From Gymnogyps californianus (lineage: Eukaryota; Chordata; Aves; Accipitriformes; Cathartidae): 64,000 nucleotides of DNA. The notes under the pieces are model-generated. The model was not told where the DNA came from and did not search any database. It worked only from the letters and a program-made list of their open reading frames with translations. The position numbers and the translations under genes were made by a program. The stretch's first letter is position 1. The number at the start of each line of letters is the position of its first letter. The DNA lies in assembly GCF_018139145.2 (NCBI RefSeq), contig NC_059476.1, positions 14,625,001 to 14,689,000 of the forward strand. Reading direction: 5' to 3'. Positions 39,115 to 50,100 of the stretch are shown in pieces.

Positions 39115-39449
39115 GTATCTAGGCAAAGAGGGCTGGGCCCCAGCTTCGTATCTGAAGAAGGCTAAAGATGATCTTCCATCTAGGAAAAAGAACTTAACTG
39201 GGCCAGTGGAAATCATAGGAAACATCATGGAGATCAGTAACCTGTTGAACAAGAAATCATCCACTGACAAGGAAACTCAAGCAGAAAACGAGACTGCAGA
39301 AACCCATATTACCAAGAAGGAAATCAGTTTGCCCATCCTGTGCAATGACTCTAATGGCAATGCCATGATGACCCCAGACAAGCAAGCTTCCAAACTGGCC
39401 CAAGGATCCCCAGCCATAGCAAGGATAGCACCACAAAGAGCTCAAATAA
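39115..39449 (+). CDS. SH3PXD2A: SH3PXD2A exon: end of SH3 domain 2 and linker to SH3-3
   Basis: The exon begins with the G of a split Arg codon and reads YLGKEGWAPASYLKKAKDDL, closing SH3-2 with the GWAPASYL signature. The linker follows: conserved GPVEIIGNIMEISNLLNKK, then a variable acidic stretch rich in Glu/Thr, then ISLPILCN, then GSPAIARIAPQRAQI. The conserved blocks match mammalian TKS5; the middle (STDKETQAENETAETH) has diverged, as expected for a disordered linker. The acceptor is CTACAG at 39109-39114 and the donor GTAAGG at 39450. The last base is the A of a Ser codon finished by the next exon. Reading on into the intron would add only SKAAK before a stop. Confidence 0.95.
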
Positions 39450-40315
39450 GTAAGGCAGCAAAGTAGTCTGGGTTTCCACTGGCTTGCAATGAATTCTTGT
39501 TTTCTACCTTTCAGGGCTGGCATGGCCTGTCAGCTAAGGTCCCCTGTGTCCTGGCCTTATAGCTGAGTCCACACGGGCAGATCTTTGCATTGTCTGTAGA
39601 TCTGCAGGGACTCAGGACATGGTCCTTCATTAGTAGTGATAAAATTTAACTTCACATTATACAAGGGCTGGCTGGTTCTTCTTTATCTTAGCCAGTATGT
39701 ATTTACTTTTTTTTTTTCCCCAGAGGAGATTTTTTTCCTTTTGAACACTTTAAAATGTGCCCCCCATCCCCAGTAATGCAGATGATGTGATGGTGTGTTA
39801 AAGTCAAGGAGACCACCTATGTTTTCTCTTGCATTTGTTCTGCTGTTTTCCTGGGAGCAAATTGCTATAATGTTTTTACTACTTCATCTGCAAAATGCAG
39901 ATGCTAACACTCGTCTGTGCAGGGAATGGCAAGATGCTATGATAGAGGACAGTGTGAGTGTTATTAATTTAGTGGATTATTTTTACTGCTGGGGGGAAAA
40001 CTAGGTATTAGGCCAATTCTTTGCTGGCCAATCTCCAATGGAGCTGGTCAGTTCCAGCAGAAAATACAATCCACTACTTTCTGGCAGTGATTTCCTCTTA
40101 AATTTGCTGGCTTAGCTGAGATGAATAGCTAAGCTACCCTGGTATTTCTAATATACCCTCATAGTTTCCTATCTTGTTTCATAGAGATGCCTTAAATATT
40201 GCAGATACTGACTTCTAATATTCTCAAACTGTGTAACAGCAGAGAGCTGCTGAAAAACGTGTTTAGCAGTACTTACAAAGTTAAATAAACTCTCCCTTTT
40301 CCCTTTCCTGCCTAG
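39450..40315 (+). other. SH3PXD2A: SH3PXD2A intron (phase 1), 866 bp
   Basis: The intron has donor GTAAGG and acceptor TGCCTAG after a TCTCCCTTTTCCCTTTCC tract. I see no further features. Confidence 0.9.
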
Positions 40316-40365
40316 GTTCTCCAAATCTAAGAACAAGGCCACCCCCACGAAGAGAATCCAGTCTG
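40316..40365 (+). CDS. SH3PXD2A: SH3PXD2A short exon (50 nt), proline/arginine linker
   Basis: This small exon completes Ser and reads SPNLRTRPPPRRESSL, ending in phase 0. The RPPPRR stretch is a basic polyproline motif of the kind bound by SH3 domains, possibly within TKS5 itself or by partner proteins. It is nearly identical to the mammalian peptide. The acceptor is CCTAG; the donor is GTTTGT, a weak match to the consensus. Its length is not a multiple of three. Joining 39449 straight to 42539 shifts the frame and meets TGA within the next exon, so skipping would truncate the protein. Confidence 0.92.
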
Positions 40366-42538
40366 GTTTGTATTGGTTTATGGTATATGTTAGCAATGGG
40401 GTAGGTGTGCAGGTGTTTTATGAGACTTTCCACAGCTGTACAAGGTGTGGGGGGTATCTGAGAGATCCTTTATTTGCAAGCCTGTTCATTTTATTGTTTT
40501 AAGTATTGAGCAGATCTCTGGACATCCTAATGTTAATTGGGGATTTCTGTTTTTCAAACTGTTGCCCCAACTAAGCAGGTATTGAACTGAAGGGAGAACA
40601 TCCTAAAGCTCCTATGTTCTGTGCATGAGCATTAAAGCCTGTTTGGCTGACTTAGAAGGTTTAAAGTTCCTCTGGGTGTCTTTAGCCCAGACTGGATCTC
40701 TTGACCTTCTCTTGTCTTTAACAACTGGGAACGTCTCCTCTCCTTCCATTGCTACCATCTTTGAGATGGCTAAGCTTCACTCTTGTGTATGTTTAAAGTG
40801 ACTTGGGATCTTATGGAAGGATGTGTGCTACAGGAATGAGACCTCCTATGATTGTTTATCCTCAAAGCTAGAATTCTGGAAGTTTGGACCAATTTGAGAT
40901 TAGGACTGTCATCTTCAGATAAGAACTACTCAGTAGTCTATTTGCACAAAAGTCGTGCTAGTAACTTATTTATAACTAGGCAATACATAGTGTTTAATCT
41001 TTGCTGTACCCTGTATGAGCAGTACGTGACTTGTAATTTTTCTGTGTTGTCTGAGATGCCTCTTAACAAACTAGATTAATAGCATATTAGCTTTTTCTTC
41101 CTATTTCTCTTTGCATTATTTTCAATTAGACTTTGTTTTGGCAAGACTACTACACTTCATCCCATGCTAAAAATAACAATGATAATATATGTGAAACCCT
41201 GAACATGTCTGCTGTTTCCAATTATCTTCATTTAATCCAAACCATCCTATTATCTGAAGGCATTTTATTATGCTGCACTTCTGCTGTATTTCAGCATTTA
41301 TAGTGCAGAAACATCCAATTATAACATTGTTAGACACAGTTCCCGATACATTCTCTGTGAAATGCCACATGCTGCGTATGATGAAACATGGATTGTTAGT
41401 TATGAGGATATCTTAGAAATGGAGGAGCATGTGAATAAAGCACAGTATGCAATTTGCACTTCTCCCATTAATGGCTTAGGATCACTTTGTGTCTTTGGCT
41501 GTCCTCTGTCTGTCTGTGGCAGGTCTGACCTGTGTTCAAGAGATCCTGACATACTGCAGTTCTTGTGTTAGAACCATAAGCAGTGAAGTGCAGAAGCTGT
41601 GAAGCTTCACCATCATCTAGTCGTTCTGTAGATGAGCAATGTGCTAATCTGAAAAGCTTTCAATATTGAAATTCTTTTATGAGATAAAATGACTTTTATC
41701 TCATCTATCACCTTAAAAATAATTGTAACGAAGTCTAAAATGTGACAGCTTAACGTAAAGGTACTTAGCTTTTAGAGGAGTCTGGTATGCTGCCAGAATG
41801 GCTGTAAAATAGCAGTATCCTGCTTCTTGTGGAACCTCTATGCACTTTAAATGCAGGTTGTGTTGGGATTGAGTAGAGGTTCTGGGTCTCTGTTATGGGA
41901 AGGAACTGGAATCTTTTGATCCTATAGTAGGAGTCCTTCGTTTCTCCTATCACTTTAGCTGCGCAAGGCTCTTCATAGGAGTCTATGATATTATCCTTGT
42001 TTTTTGCTACAACAGATGCCCATTAGTTCGTATCAGTGATTATTTCAGATTGCTCTTAATCTGTTGCTGGATTTTTTAAACAATAATTCATTAGGATTAC
42101 ATTTTAAGGTCGTATATTTGATGATAGGCAGAATGTATTATGGGCCTGTTGCAATGCAATTTTCTGCAGTTGTGGCAAGCCATCCAGAACTAAGTCTTTC
42201 CGGATAAAATCTCAGAGTAAATGGACTGTTGTTACTGTGACTGGAATGGCAGCTCACACTTTATGGCCCATCAGTAAAATGTTTTACTGTTCAGGTAAAG
42301 ATTATCACAGTTTTAATAGCTGGTGAGGCGGCATGAACAGTGTGTATTTTGAAAGGCTTCTCTCCTGTGGCCCATCTCAATACATCAGCTTCCACTCTGG
42401 AGAACTGGGAAGTTATCATTAGGAAGTAGCACAGGAAGAAGGAAGAGTTTTAGTGAATAAAGGCAAATATTTTTTCATACTGCTGTTCAGCCCACTGTTT
42501 CTTTGGTTTAATTGAACAAAAGTTCTTATTTGCCGTAG
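40366..42538 (+). other. SH3PXD2A: SH3PXD2A intron (phase 0), about 2.2 kb
   Basis: The intron has donor GTTTGT and acceptor TGCCGTAG, which has an unusual CCG just before the TAG but sits after a T-rich tract. It is AT-rich sequence without a recognisable exon or repeat. Confidence 0.88.
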
Positions 42539-42658
42539 GGTTTTCAGTTGCCCAAACCACCAGAGCCACCCTCCGTGGAAGTGGAATACTACACCATTGC
42601 AGAGTTCCAGTCGTGTATCTCTGATGGTATAAGCTTTCGTGGAGGACAAAAAGCAGAG
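42539..42658 (+). CDS. SH3PXD2A: SH3PXD2A exon: linker and first half of SH3 domain 3
   Basis: Forty whole codons read [20 protein letters not shown], then [20 protein letters not shown]. The PKPPEPP is a proline-rich approach; [10 protein letters not shown] is strand a and the RT loop of SH3-3, and [11 protein letters not shown] the diverging turn. The sequence is essentially identical to mammalian TKS5. Both splice phases are 0; the donor is GTGAGC at 42659. The domain continues after a 131-bp intron. Retaining that intron would read in frame for about 21 codons and then meet TGA. Confidence 0.95.
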
Positions 42659-42789
42659 GTGAGCCTTAACAGTGCAGCTGGAAAAATTGTAATCTTTGGC
42701 TATTGCAGGGGACTGGATTGAAAGGGGAGGAGTGGAAAGCAATTGGTTGAGATTTTTGCCTAAGTACCATATTCCTTGTCATCTCCTAG
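42659..42789 (+). other. SH3PXD2A: SH3PXD2A intron (phase 0), 131 bp
   Basis: This very short intron has donor GTGAGC and acceptor CTCCTAG. It is far smaller than its neighbours and carries an in-frame stop if retained. Confidence 0.92.
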
Positions 42790-44685
42790 GTTATAGAAAA
42801 AAATTCTGGCGGCTGGTGGTACGTGCAGATTGGAGAGAAGGAAGGATGGGCTCCAGCATCTTACATTGACAAGAGGAAGAAGCCGAATTTAAACAGAAGA
42901 ACCAGTACTTTAACCCGCCCGAAAGTCCCTCCCCCAGCACCTCCCAGTAAACCAAAAGACTCTGAAGAAGGAACAACTCCTGGAACAGTTTCTTCAGGAG
43001 ATACTCAGGACTCTCCCCACAAGCTGAAATACGAAGAACCTGAGTATGATGTGCCTGCCTTTGGCTTTGACTCGGAGTGTGAAGTGAGTGAAAGTCATCG
43101 TGAAGAGGGCACTCCTGAAAAACGGCTGTTTCAGCCGCTCAAGCCCTCTCCTGTGTCATCACTTCAGAAAGCAAAGTTCAAAGTAGGAGAGTCTTCAGAA
43201 GATGTTGCTCACGAAGAAGAGACCATCTATGAGAACGAGGGATTCAGGCGTTATGTGGAAGATGCTTTGTCCAATAAGGAATCTAGTGGAGACTCCGATT
43301 CTCAGAAAAGCTCCTCTCTCTCCTTGATCCGAAGGAATTCTCCATGTTCCAGCTCTCCTAAGTCATCACTTGTGAAGCTCAAGATGGACAAAAACATCCA
43401 GCCCGATCTTGGAAAATGTCACTATTCCAGGAGCGAGGAGACAAAACCAAGGTCAGCTTCAGATGTTGGCTTACGTAGCATGCCAAGAACAGGCATGAAG
43501 AAAGAGCCTGGGCAGAGTCCTTCCATTAGAGCAAAGCCAATTGTTAGGCCCAAACCCTTCCTGAATAAGGCAGACTCTCAGAGCCAAGAAAAGATGGATA
43601 TCAGCACTTTAAGGCGTCAGCTGAGGCCAACTGGGCAACTCAGAGGTGGACTTAAAGGTTCAAGAAGTGAAGAGTCCGAGAGCCCCCCACACACAGCTTC
43701 TGAGAACCAAGACGATCCTGTTAGGAGGAGCTCAGCTGATCTCATCACAGCTCCTTCCCGTGGCATTTTCTGCTCTAGCCATCCAGCCAAAACTGAGCAA
43801 GAAAATTACTCCAGATGTTTCTATGTGACCATTGACTCATACCAAAAAGTACAGGATTCTGAAATTTGCTTCCCAGCAGGAGTAGAAGTGGAAGTGCTGG
43901 AAAAGCAAGCCAGTGGATGGTGGTACCTGAAATACGGAGACATGGAAGGCTGGGCTCCTTCCCATTATTTGGCTCTCCCTGATAACCAACGAGAAACCAC
44001 ATCAGCAGAGACTGATGCCTCACTTGCCAGGAACAGGAAAAATGAAAACAAGTCAAACAGTTTAGAGAAGATAGAGAAGAGGGTTCAGGCTCTGAACACC
44101 ATCAACCAGAGCAAACGCGCAACACCACCCATCCCAAGCAAACCTCCTGGTGGTTTTTCAAAACCATCAGGGCCAGTCAAAATGAGGAATGGTGTGAGGC
44201 AACTTGCTGTCCGGCCGCAGTCAGTGTTTGTGTCTCCACCACCAAAGGATAACAACCTGTCATGCTCCTTGCGCAGAAATGAGTCTTTAACAACTACAGA
44301 TCATCTTAGGACCGTCCGTCGGAATTCCTCCTTCAGCAACGCCTGGTCACAGCCTGGTGATGCGAAGGGAAAGCAGCCTGAGCGGTCGGGTACAGAGGGC
44401 TCGGAGACCACCTCCAACCTCCCTACCCAGAGGAATGGGATTCCTGTATCCACAGTCAGGCCAAAGCCCATTGAGAAATCCCAGTTCATCCACAACAATC
44501 TCAAGGACATCTATGTTTCCATTGCAGACTATGAAGGGGATGAGGAGACTGCAGGGTTTCAGGAAGGTGTCTGCATGGAGGTCCTCGAAAGGAACCCGAA
44601 TGGCTGGTGGTACTGCCAGATCATGAATGGTGTGAAGCCATTCAAAGGCTGGGTGCCCTCAAATTACTTGGAGAAAAAGAACTAA
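42790..44685 (+). CDS. SH3PXD2A: SH3PXD2A last coding exon: rest of SH3-3, SH3-4, SH3-5, stop
   Basis: This 1896-nt exon encodes 631 residues and TAA. In order: the end of SH3-3 (VIEKNSGGWWYVQIGEKEGW, then APASYIDK; to about 42873); polyproline PKVPPPAPPSKPK (42919-42957); Src-type tyrosines in EEPEYDVPAF (Tyr 43045-43047) and ETIYENEGF (Tyr 43228-43230); a Ser-rich disordered linker; the conserved MDISTLRRQLRPTGQLRGG block (from 43594); SH3-4 (43819-43977, FYVTIDSY to GWAPSHYLAL); TPPIPSKPPGGF polyproline (near 44120-44165); and SH3-5 (44509-44682, IYVSIADYEG to GWVPSNYLEKKN). SH3-5 binds ADAM proteases in the mammalian protein. The protein ends right after SH3-5, as in mammals. A serine-rich run present in the mammalian linker is missing near 43420-43455. 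Confidence 0.97.
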   Translation, partial: VIEKNSGGWWYVQIGEKEGWAPASYIDKRKKPNLNRRTSTLTRPKVPPPAPPSKPKDSEEGTTPGTVSSGDTQDSPHKLKYEEPEYDVPAFGFDSECEVSESHREEGTPEKRLFQPLKPSPVSSLQKAKFKVGESSEDVAHEEETIYENEGFRRYVEDALSNKESSGDSDSQKSSSLSLIRRNSPCSSSPKSSLVKLKMDKNIQPDLGKCHYSRSEETKPRSASDVGLRSMPRTGMKKEPGQSPSIRAKPIVRPKPFLNKADSQSQEKMDISTLRRQLRPTGQLRGGLKGSRSEESESPPHTASENQDDPVRRSSADLITAPSRGIFCSSHPAKTEQENYSRCFYVTIDSYQKVQDSEICFPAGVEVEVLEKQASGWWYLKYGDMEGWAPSHYLALPDNQRETTSAETDASLARNRKNENKSNSLEKIEKRVQALNTINQSKRATPPIPSKPPGGFSKPSGPVKMRNGVRQLAVRPQSVFVSPPPKDNNLSCSLRRNESLTTTDHLRTVRRNSSFSNAWSQPGDAKGKQPERSGTEGSETTSNLPTQRNGIPVSTVRPKPIEKSQFIHNNLKDIYVSIADYEGDEETAGFQEGVCMEVLERNPNGWWYCQIMNGVKPFKGWVPSNYLEKKN

Positions 44686-45188
44686 TATTGCAATATCTTT
44701 AACCTCCCTAATTTATACTGTTCCTGCTGTGTACATGTGGAAAAAACAATTGCTACACAAAAAGACGTTTCCCTGTGCTCCAGTTTGTACAAAGGGACAA
44801 AGGAGTCTATGCTGGGGACAAATCTGCCGTGTTCTGGAGAGGTTTGTGGGGTTAACGTGTCATAAGCAACTATGAGGAAGATGCAGCATAGTCAAATGCC
44901 TTTTTGTGAAGTTGTTAATAATCTTGTATGTGTAACAGGGTATGACATCCCATCTTTCCCGTTATTGATAAGAAACCAAATGTGTGCCTTTTGTGAGAGA
45001 GAAATACACATGCATCTACTTGGGGAGTTTTGTGCCAAACTCTGTTTTACAATCTTGGCTTCCTTTCTCCTCATTCTTGTCCATACGTGGAATACCCAAG
45101 AGTTTGGGTGCGTTTCCAGAACTTACAGCAAGAAGCAAATGGAAGTTTCTGAAACACAGAGGGACTCTAATCCTTTGGAGATGTTCAC

Positions 45189-45207
45189 TTTTTTTTTTTT
45201 TTTTTTT
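45189..45207. repeat. Poly(T) tract, 19 T, in the 3' UTR
   Basis: An uninterrupted T-run lies about 500 bp into the 3' UTR and gives a U-rich stretch in the mRNA. Confidence 0.85.
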
Positions 45208-46230
45208 ACTGTTCTCAACAGTTGGTTGGTCCAGACTTGGAGCCTTTTCATCATGGAGAGATTTGGTCTCTGACTTCAGCTGTGTTTTCTTGTTACTGCT
45301 AACTCACCGGAAAAGGCAATCAAGGTGGTGTTGGTTGGGGGCTTTTTGTTTCCTTTCGTTCTGTCTTGTTCGTTGAGTTGGGATTTCAGGTGTTCTAGGG
45401 CAGTGATGCCTACTGGTGCTTGTAAAAACAAACCTACAAACTCCATGCTTAAGCACGTCGATTACTTTGTAGGCTCCATATTTAGTTCTGTGCCTGACTC
45501 CTGCCAGGTGATCCTGGTTGATTCTCTTCCCAGAGTTGGGTTTCTCAAAACTTGTCATAATATCAAAATGTACGAAAGTCCCTTAAGACACTGAAGACAA
45601 AGCTGTCAAATGTGTTACTTCTGTTTTTGCCATCTAGTCTGAATCCAGGCGTGCTGACTGCTGGCAGGGCCCACCAAGGTATTAGTTAGAAATAGCCGTA
45701 ACCTTCTGCAACATCAGTGTTTACAATGAGGGGGGGAAAAAAAGCCATCAAACTCAGTCTGCACATCCTTAATTTGTATATTTTTGGGGAATTGTTTTTC
45801 TGTGTTTTGTTTTTGTCTTTTCTGTGCATTCTGGGTTTACTTTATTTTCTTATCGTGTTTTACCAGAAGAGACTTAAAACTAAAGTAGGAGCCAAATACC
45901 TGTTTCTGTTCCCACTTGAATCCAAAAAGTACGTTTGTACTGAAAAGTGTGCCTGGGCTTCTCAGGCTCAGAGATTTAATATCAAAGTGATTAGGTCTAC
46001 AACGCATCTAACCAGGAAGCTGCCTTTTCTAGTTCCATTTCTGTTTGCCTTTCTTAATTCATGCTTTGAAACATGGCACACGGTGGGGGTAGTGTGATGG
46101 GAAATGGAAGAGGCATCCATTGGAAAAGGCTAGGAATACAGAGTTATTCCTGAGGTAGCCAACTCTTGTACTGTAAACATCATTGGCTAAATCTCTACTG
46201 TGCTTGAGGAAGTCATGCTTTTGGGTTTTG

Positions 46231-46247
46231 TTTTTTTTTTTTTTTTT
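46231..46247. repeat. Poly(T) tract, 17 T, in the 3' UTR
   Basis: A T-run follows GGGTTTTG and precedes AAATGG. It is a second U-rich stretch in the 3' UTR. Confidence 0.85.
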
Positions 46248-47002
46248 AAATGGCCTTGTTAATCACTCAAGATCAATACCTAGTTCCTTTAAATAATAGG
46301 CAGCATTGTAAATCTGTTTTAAGGGGGAGGGGGCAGACCATTTCACTACTGGTTTACACAAAATGATACAAGCCCTTTTTTCCGCCAGAGTTTCATACCA
46401 ATTAGGCTTGGAAGGTAAAGATTAGAAAGACTTTAAAATAGCTGGGATCAAGGGGCTGAGTAAAATAGCACAACAATATCGTGTGTTACTGGGGATGTTT
46501 CTCTGCCAAAAAAAAATTTCACAATTTATACGTTGTTCTTGTCTTTTTTTTTTTGGGTGGTTTGCGGTTTTTATTGATTTCCATGGTAACATTGAGAGAG
46601 TTGCCTACAGCTAACCTGACTGATATCCTTTTGGTAGCTGAAACAACATCCAGGTGCCATAACTGGCTATGAACAGTGCTGTGGTTCGAGCAGCTCTCTG
46701 CATCCAAGTGGGGAGGGAGGCTGTTTCGTTGGGATCCCTTTGAATTGTGGTGGCAGGAGGAGGTGTATCTGCACAACAGCTCGTATCAGTGTGCAGGGTC
46801 CTCTATGTACCTTAACGTCTTACCATATAATATATATGTATGTATCCAGTTAGCTACATCTTACTGGATGTGTGTCTGAGGCATTGTGGCCCTGTCTCTC
46901 ATACTTCTCCCCATTTTTAGTTGTACTAATATGGTAGCAGCCATAAAAGACTGCTGGAGCTGTTGTGAGATTATAATAGAAGTATTATATTCTTCTGCTG
47001 GA

Positions 47003-47010
47003 CAGTATTA
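47003..47010 (+). promoter_or_regulatory. Candidate miR-200b/c/429 8-mer target site
   Basis: CAGTATTA is the full 8-mer complement of the miR-200b/200c/429 seed and lies in an AT-rich part of the probable 3' UTR. Function is inferred from the seed match only; such an 8-mer also occurs by chance. Confidence 0.35.
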
Positions 47011-47140
47011 AATAGAGCAATACATAGAGTTATCTGCTAGATTGCAGTACTAATAGTAGTGACTTAGTGACTCGTATTAATGTTGTTATGATTTATTTTA
47101 ACAATAATGATGCGGAAGTGGTTCATTATTTTGAATTAAT

Positions 47141-47148
47141 GCACTTTA
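47141..47148 (+). promoter_or_regulatory. Candidate miR-17/20/93/106 8-mer target site
   Basis: GCACTTTA is the full 8-mer seed match for the miR-17 family. It ends only two bases before the AATAAA at 47151, so it would sit at the extreme end of a shortened 3' UTR if that signal is used. Seed match only. Confidence 0.35.
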
Positions 47149-47150
47149 AC

Positions 47151-47156
47151 AATAAA
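47151..47156 (+). terminator. Candidate proximal poly(A) signal (AATAAA)
   Basis: AATAAA lies in an AT-rich block about 2.5 kb after the stop codon. Use of this site would give a short 3' UTR isoform. No strong GT-rich downstream element is obvious. Confidence 0.35.
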
Positions 47157-50100
47157 ACAAACCAAAATGGAAGCCAATGCAGAGAACTAAGTGCATTATT
47201 TAAAGGTGCAGTATATAATTATCATTTTCTTGAAGCACATATTTATTAAGAATTAACTTATTATTTAAAATATTCTAAAGTTTTCTTTAAAGACACTCCC
47301 ACTAGGTCATCTCTTTGGGGGCATGTAAAAGCACAGGTCCCAGATCTTCTGCATTGAGCCACTGAATTCTCTGAGTATGGTGTGATGTGACATGAGCCCC
47401 TACCCAGGGAGAGAAGAGCAGCACACAGACAGGAGAGTCCGGACTACTACAAATATTCGCACTTGCATCCAGCAAAGCCGAGCCCAGAGCACCTCTGAAC
47501 TGCCGGAGTCCTTGCAGGGTTTAGGGGGGCAAAGCCATTTTTGCCAGACGGTTGTGGTGCCTGGCTGCTGCATGCCTTGCACGAGGCTGGTCCCCGGTGG
47601 ATGCAGGCTCGCCGCGAGGCTCGGGTTAGTGTGAGGGCTTCAGGATCTACCTGTGAAACACAGGCCAGCTCTGTAACAGACATCAGTCTGTCCCACAGCT
47701 CCCTTTCCACCTTGCTGGCTCGCAAAAGCCAGAGCTGGAGAAGCAGGGAGGTGGTTTGCCGAGCTCCAAGCGGTACAGGGCATGACACAGAGTGAGGGTG
47801 CCTGCAGTACTGCCAGGGTTTTCTCAAGCAGCAACCCACTGTCCCATGGCTCAATTGCTCCTTTATCCCATCTCAAAGGCTTCATGGCCCTCTTAGGAGA
47901 GGCCAGAGCCTGTAGATGGGCTGCAAAGCCACGCTCGTGTCCTCCCTCTGCCCTCACCTGCACCAGCAAAAAGGATGGGATGCAAATGACCTATTTGATG
48001 CAAGAAATGAATGTGGGCCACCACCTGGCATGCTGGGCTCCCTGCCTGGTGGGAAAGCTTTGGTTTGGGCTTCCCTTTTTCTGGTGGCTGTTTTGACTGC
48101 TTGTTTTTAAAAGGGCACTTTTAAAGCAAATACCCCCCAATGCAGTTTTTCCCCCTCCCATCTTACCATTGCCACAGCATCTCTTACTGATCTCTTTTTT
48201 GATTCTTTCAACTGAGAGCTATTGGGAAAAGAAGTATTTTTTTCCATCAGTGAGCAGCTAGTTTTGGTCAGCTCCACTGATACCTGAAATAGCAAGCCCT
48301 TTCCACTGTTAGCTGTGAAACAGAGTGAAAGGCCTTAAGCTAAATCAGAAAAGCTGACTGCAGGGCAGGAAAACCTATCAGGATGCCTTGGAGGACAGTG
48401 TAGTGCTAGAAGTATTTTAGCTCTTTTCTAAAATGTTAATGTCGCCTTAAGCTTTATTTACTAAATTTGTCAGAACTGACACTGGATCAAGAGCAATATT
48501 TAAATGTAACGTACACCTCAGTGAACACTCAATGCAGAAATCAATAGTACTGTTTAAATTTCTCTTTTTCTGGTTTATTCTTGAACCAGACTGTTAAGAG
48601 GAAGAGCTCTGCAGGGCTTGGGCAAAGCCATTTGCAGCTGAAGGGGGCCCTCCTCCGGGGGGAGGCGGCTGCTGTCACCATGTTGCTCTCACCCGCTGTC
48701 CGTGCTTTCCAAAAAGTCTTGAATTTGGACCACCAGAAAATCCAAACTCCAATGCCAGAGAACAAAATTTAAGAATGTGAAAATTGTGTCTTGCTGTATA
48801 CTGCAACTTTAATAATAATGAGCACTTCTGAGTTCGTTATTGAGGTTTATATAATGCCTGAAAAGTTTAATTACTGGTTTCCCTTGTCTCCCCTTTCAAA
48901 ACACTTTCTCATAACAGCAAGAGTAAAAAGTTTTTGTTAGCAGCCCTTCCCAGTGGGAGGCAATTCCTGTTAATTGTTTTAGCTCTCAGGCCTTGCAATG
49001 GGTGGGTGTAGTCATATGTACCAGTCCTTTGCAAGCCAAACTTTTCAAGATAAAAGATACGATGGGCATGTGTCAGGATACTTAACTGATGTGTTGACAG
49101 GAAGTTTTTAAATTGATGTGTACAATAATAGCAAATACACAATAATGAAGGATTGAAATCGGCTCACCGTTAGACTCTTAAAACGGGAATTTCACGTCTG
49201 CACGGGTATAGCTAAAAAAATTCATTTGGCCCTTGTGGATATGCACCCCAAAGACTCCTTTGGTTATGATGCTATAAAGTTTGACGAAGGCATTATATAA
49301 TTGTTTTCATCACTTTCAGATCTTAATGAATCGTATTTTATTGTAATATATATTCGTTGCTTTCCTCAGTTAAAAAGAAAGTTACTGCTTTTATCTTATA
49401 TGAAAAACAAGGGAATTTGATAAAGCATTCATTATTTTCATATTACTAGTATTAACAGAATAGAACTAGTACTATTTAATTTTAGATCTTCATAGCTAGC
49501 TTGTTAATAACTCATATTTTCCTGTGCTGTATCCTACTACTTTTGTCTATTTTTTCCCAAATACTCTGCATTCTTGAGAAAAAACAAATCCAATGGGTGG
49601 ATAAGTGCAATATTCATAGAATAAACAGGCCCCTCATCCAGGACTTGGAGTGGAACGTGCAGTGTGAAATGTTTGCAATTCTCTATTCATGCACTCTTAG
49701 GGGAAGGGGAAATGCAGGGGAGGGAGCGGCTGGATGAAAACAGGACCCTTCCTTAGGTAGGGGCTGATAGCTGGGGTGGTTTGGGGTGGGAATGGCTGCT
49801 TTTCATAAAAAAGCATCACCTGTTACTGAAAGTATAAGGATTATGCAGCATGTTGCCAGGATTATGTATAGAATGTGCATTAACATCCTTATCAATACAG
49901 GACTTCTGAGCTATGCTTGAAACACTCTGTATGTCATTCATGCATGATACTGTCTTCTGGTATGTCTGCTGGTTACGTCTTCTGTTATGCTTCAGAATGG
50001 ATGATAACTTCAGAAGGGAAAATAATTCTGCTGGTGCAGTCCCAAGTTTTGATACTGTATTGTTACTTGTATTTATTGCGAGAGCTATGGGAATATTTTT

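Noticed and set aside
42790..44685. Assignment to SH3PXD2B (TKS4) next to NEURL1B instead of SH3PXD2A next to NEURL1
   Set aside because: Five SH3 domains, the VSKRRKAHLRR cassette, and linker blocks such as MDISTLRRQLRPTGQLRGG fit SH3PXD2A, and the adjacent RING fits NEURL1.
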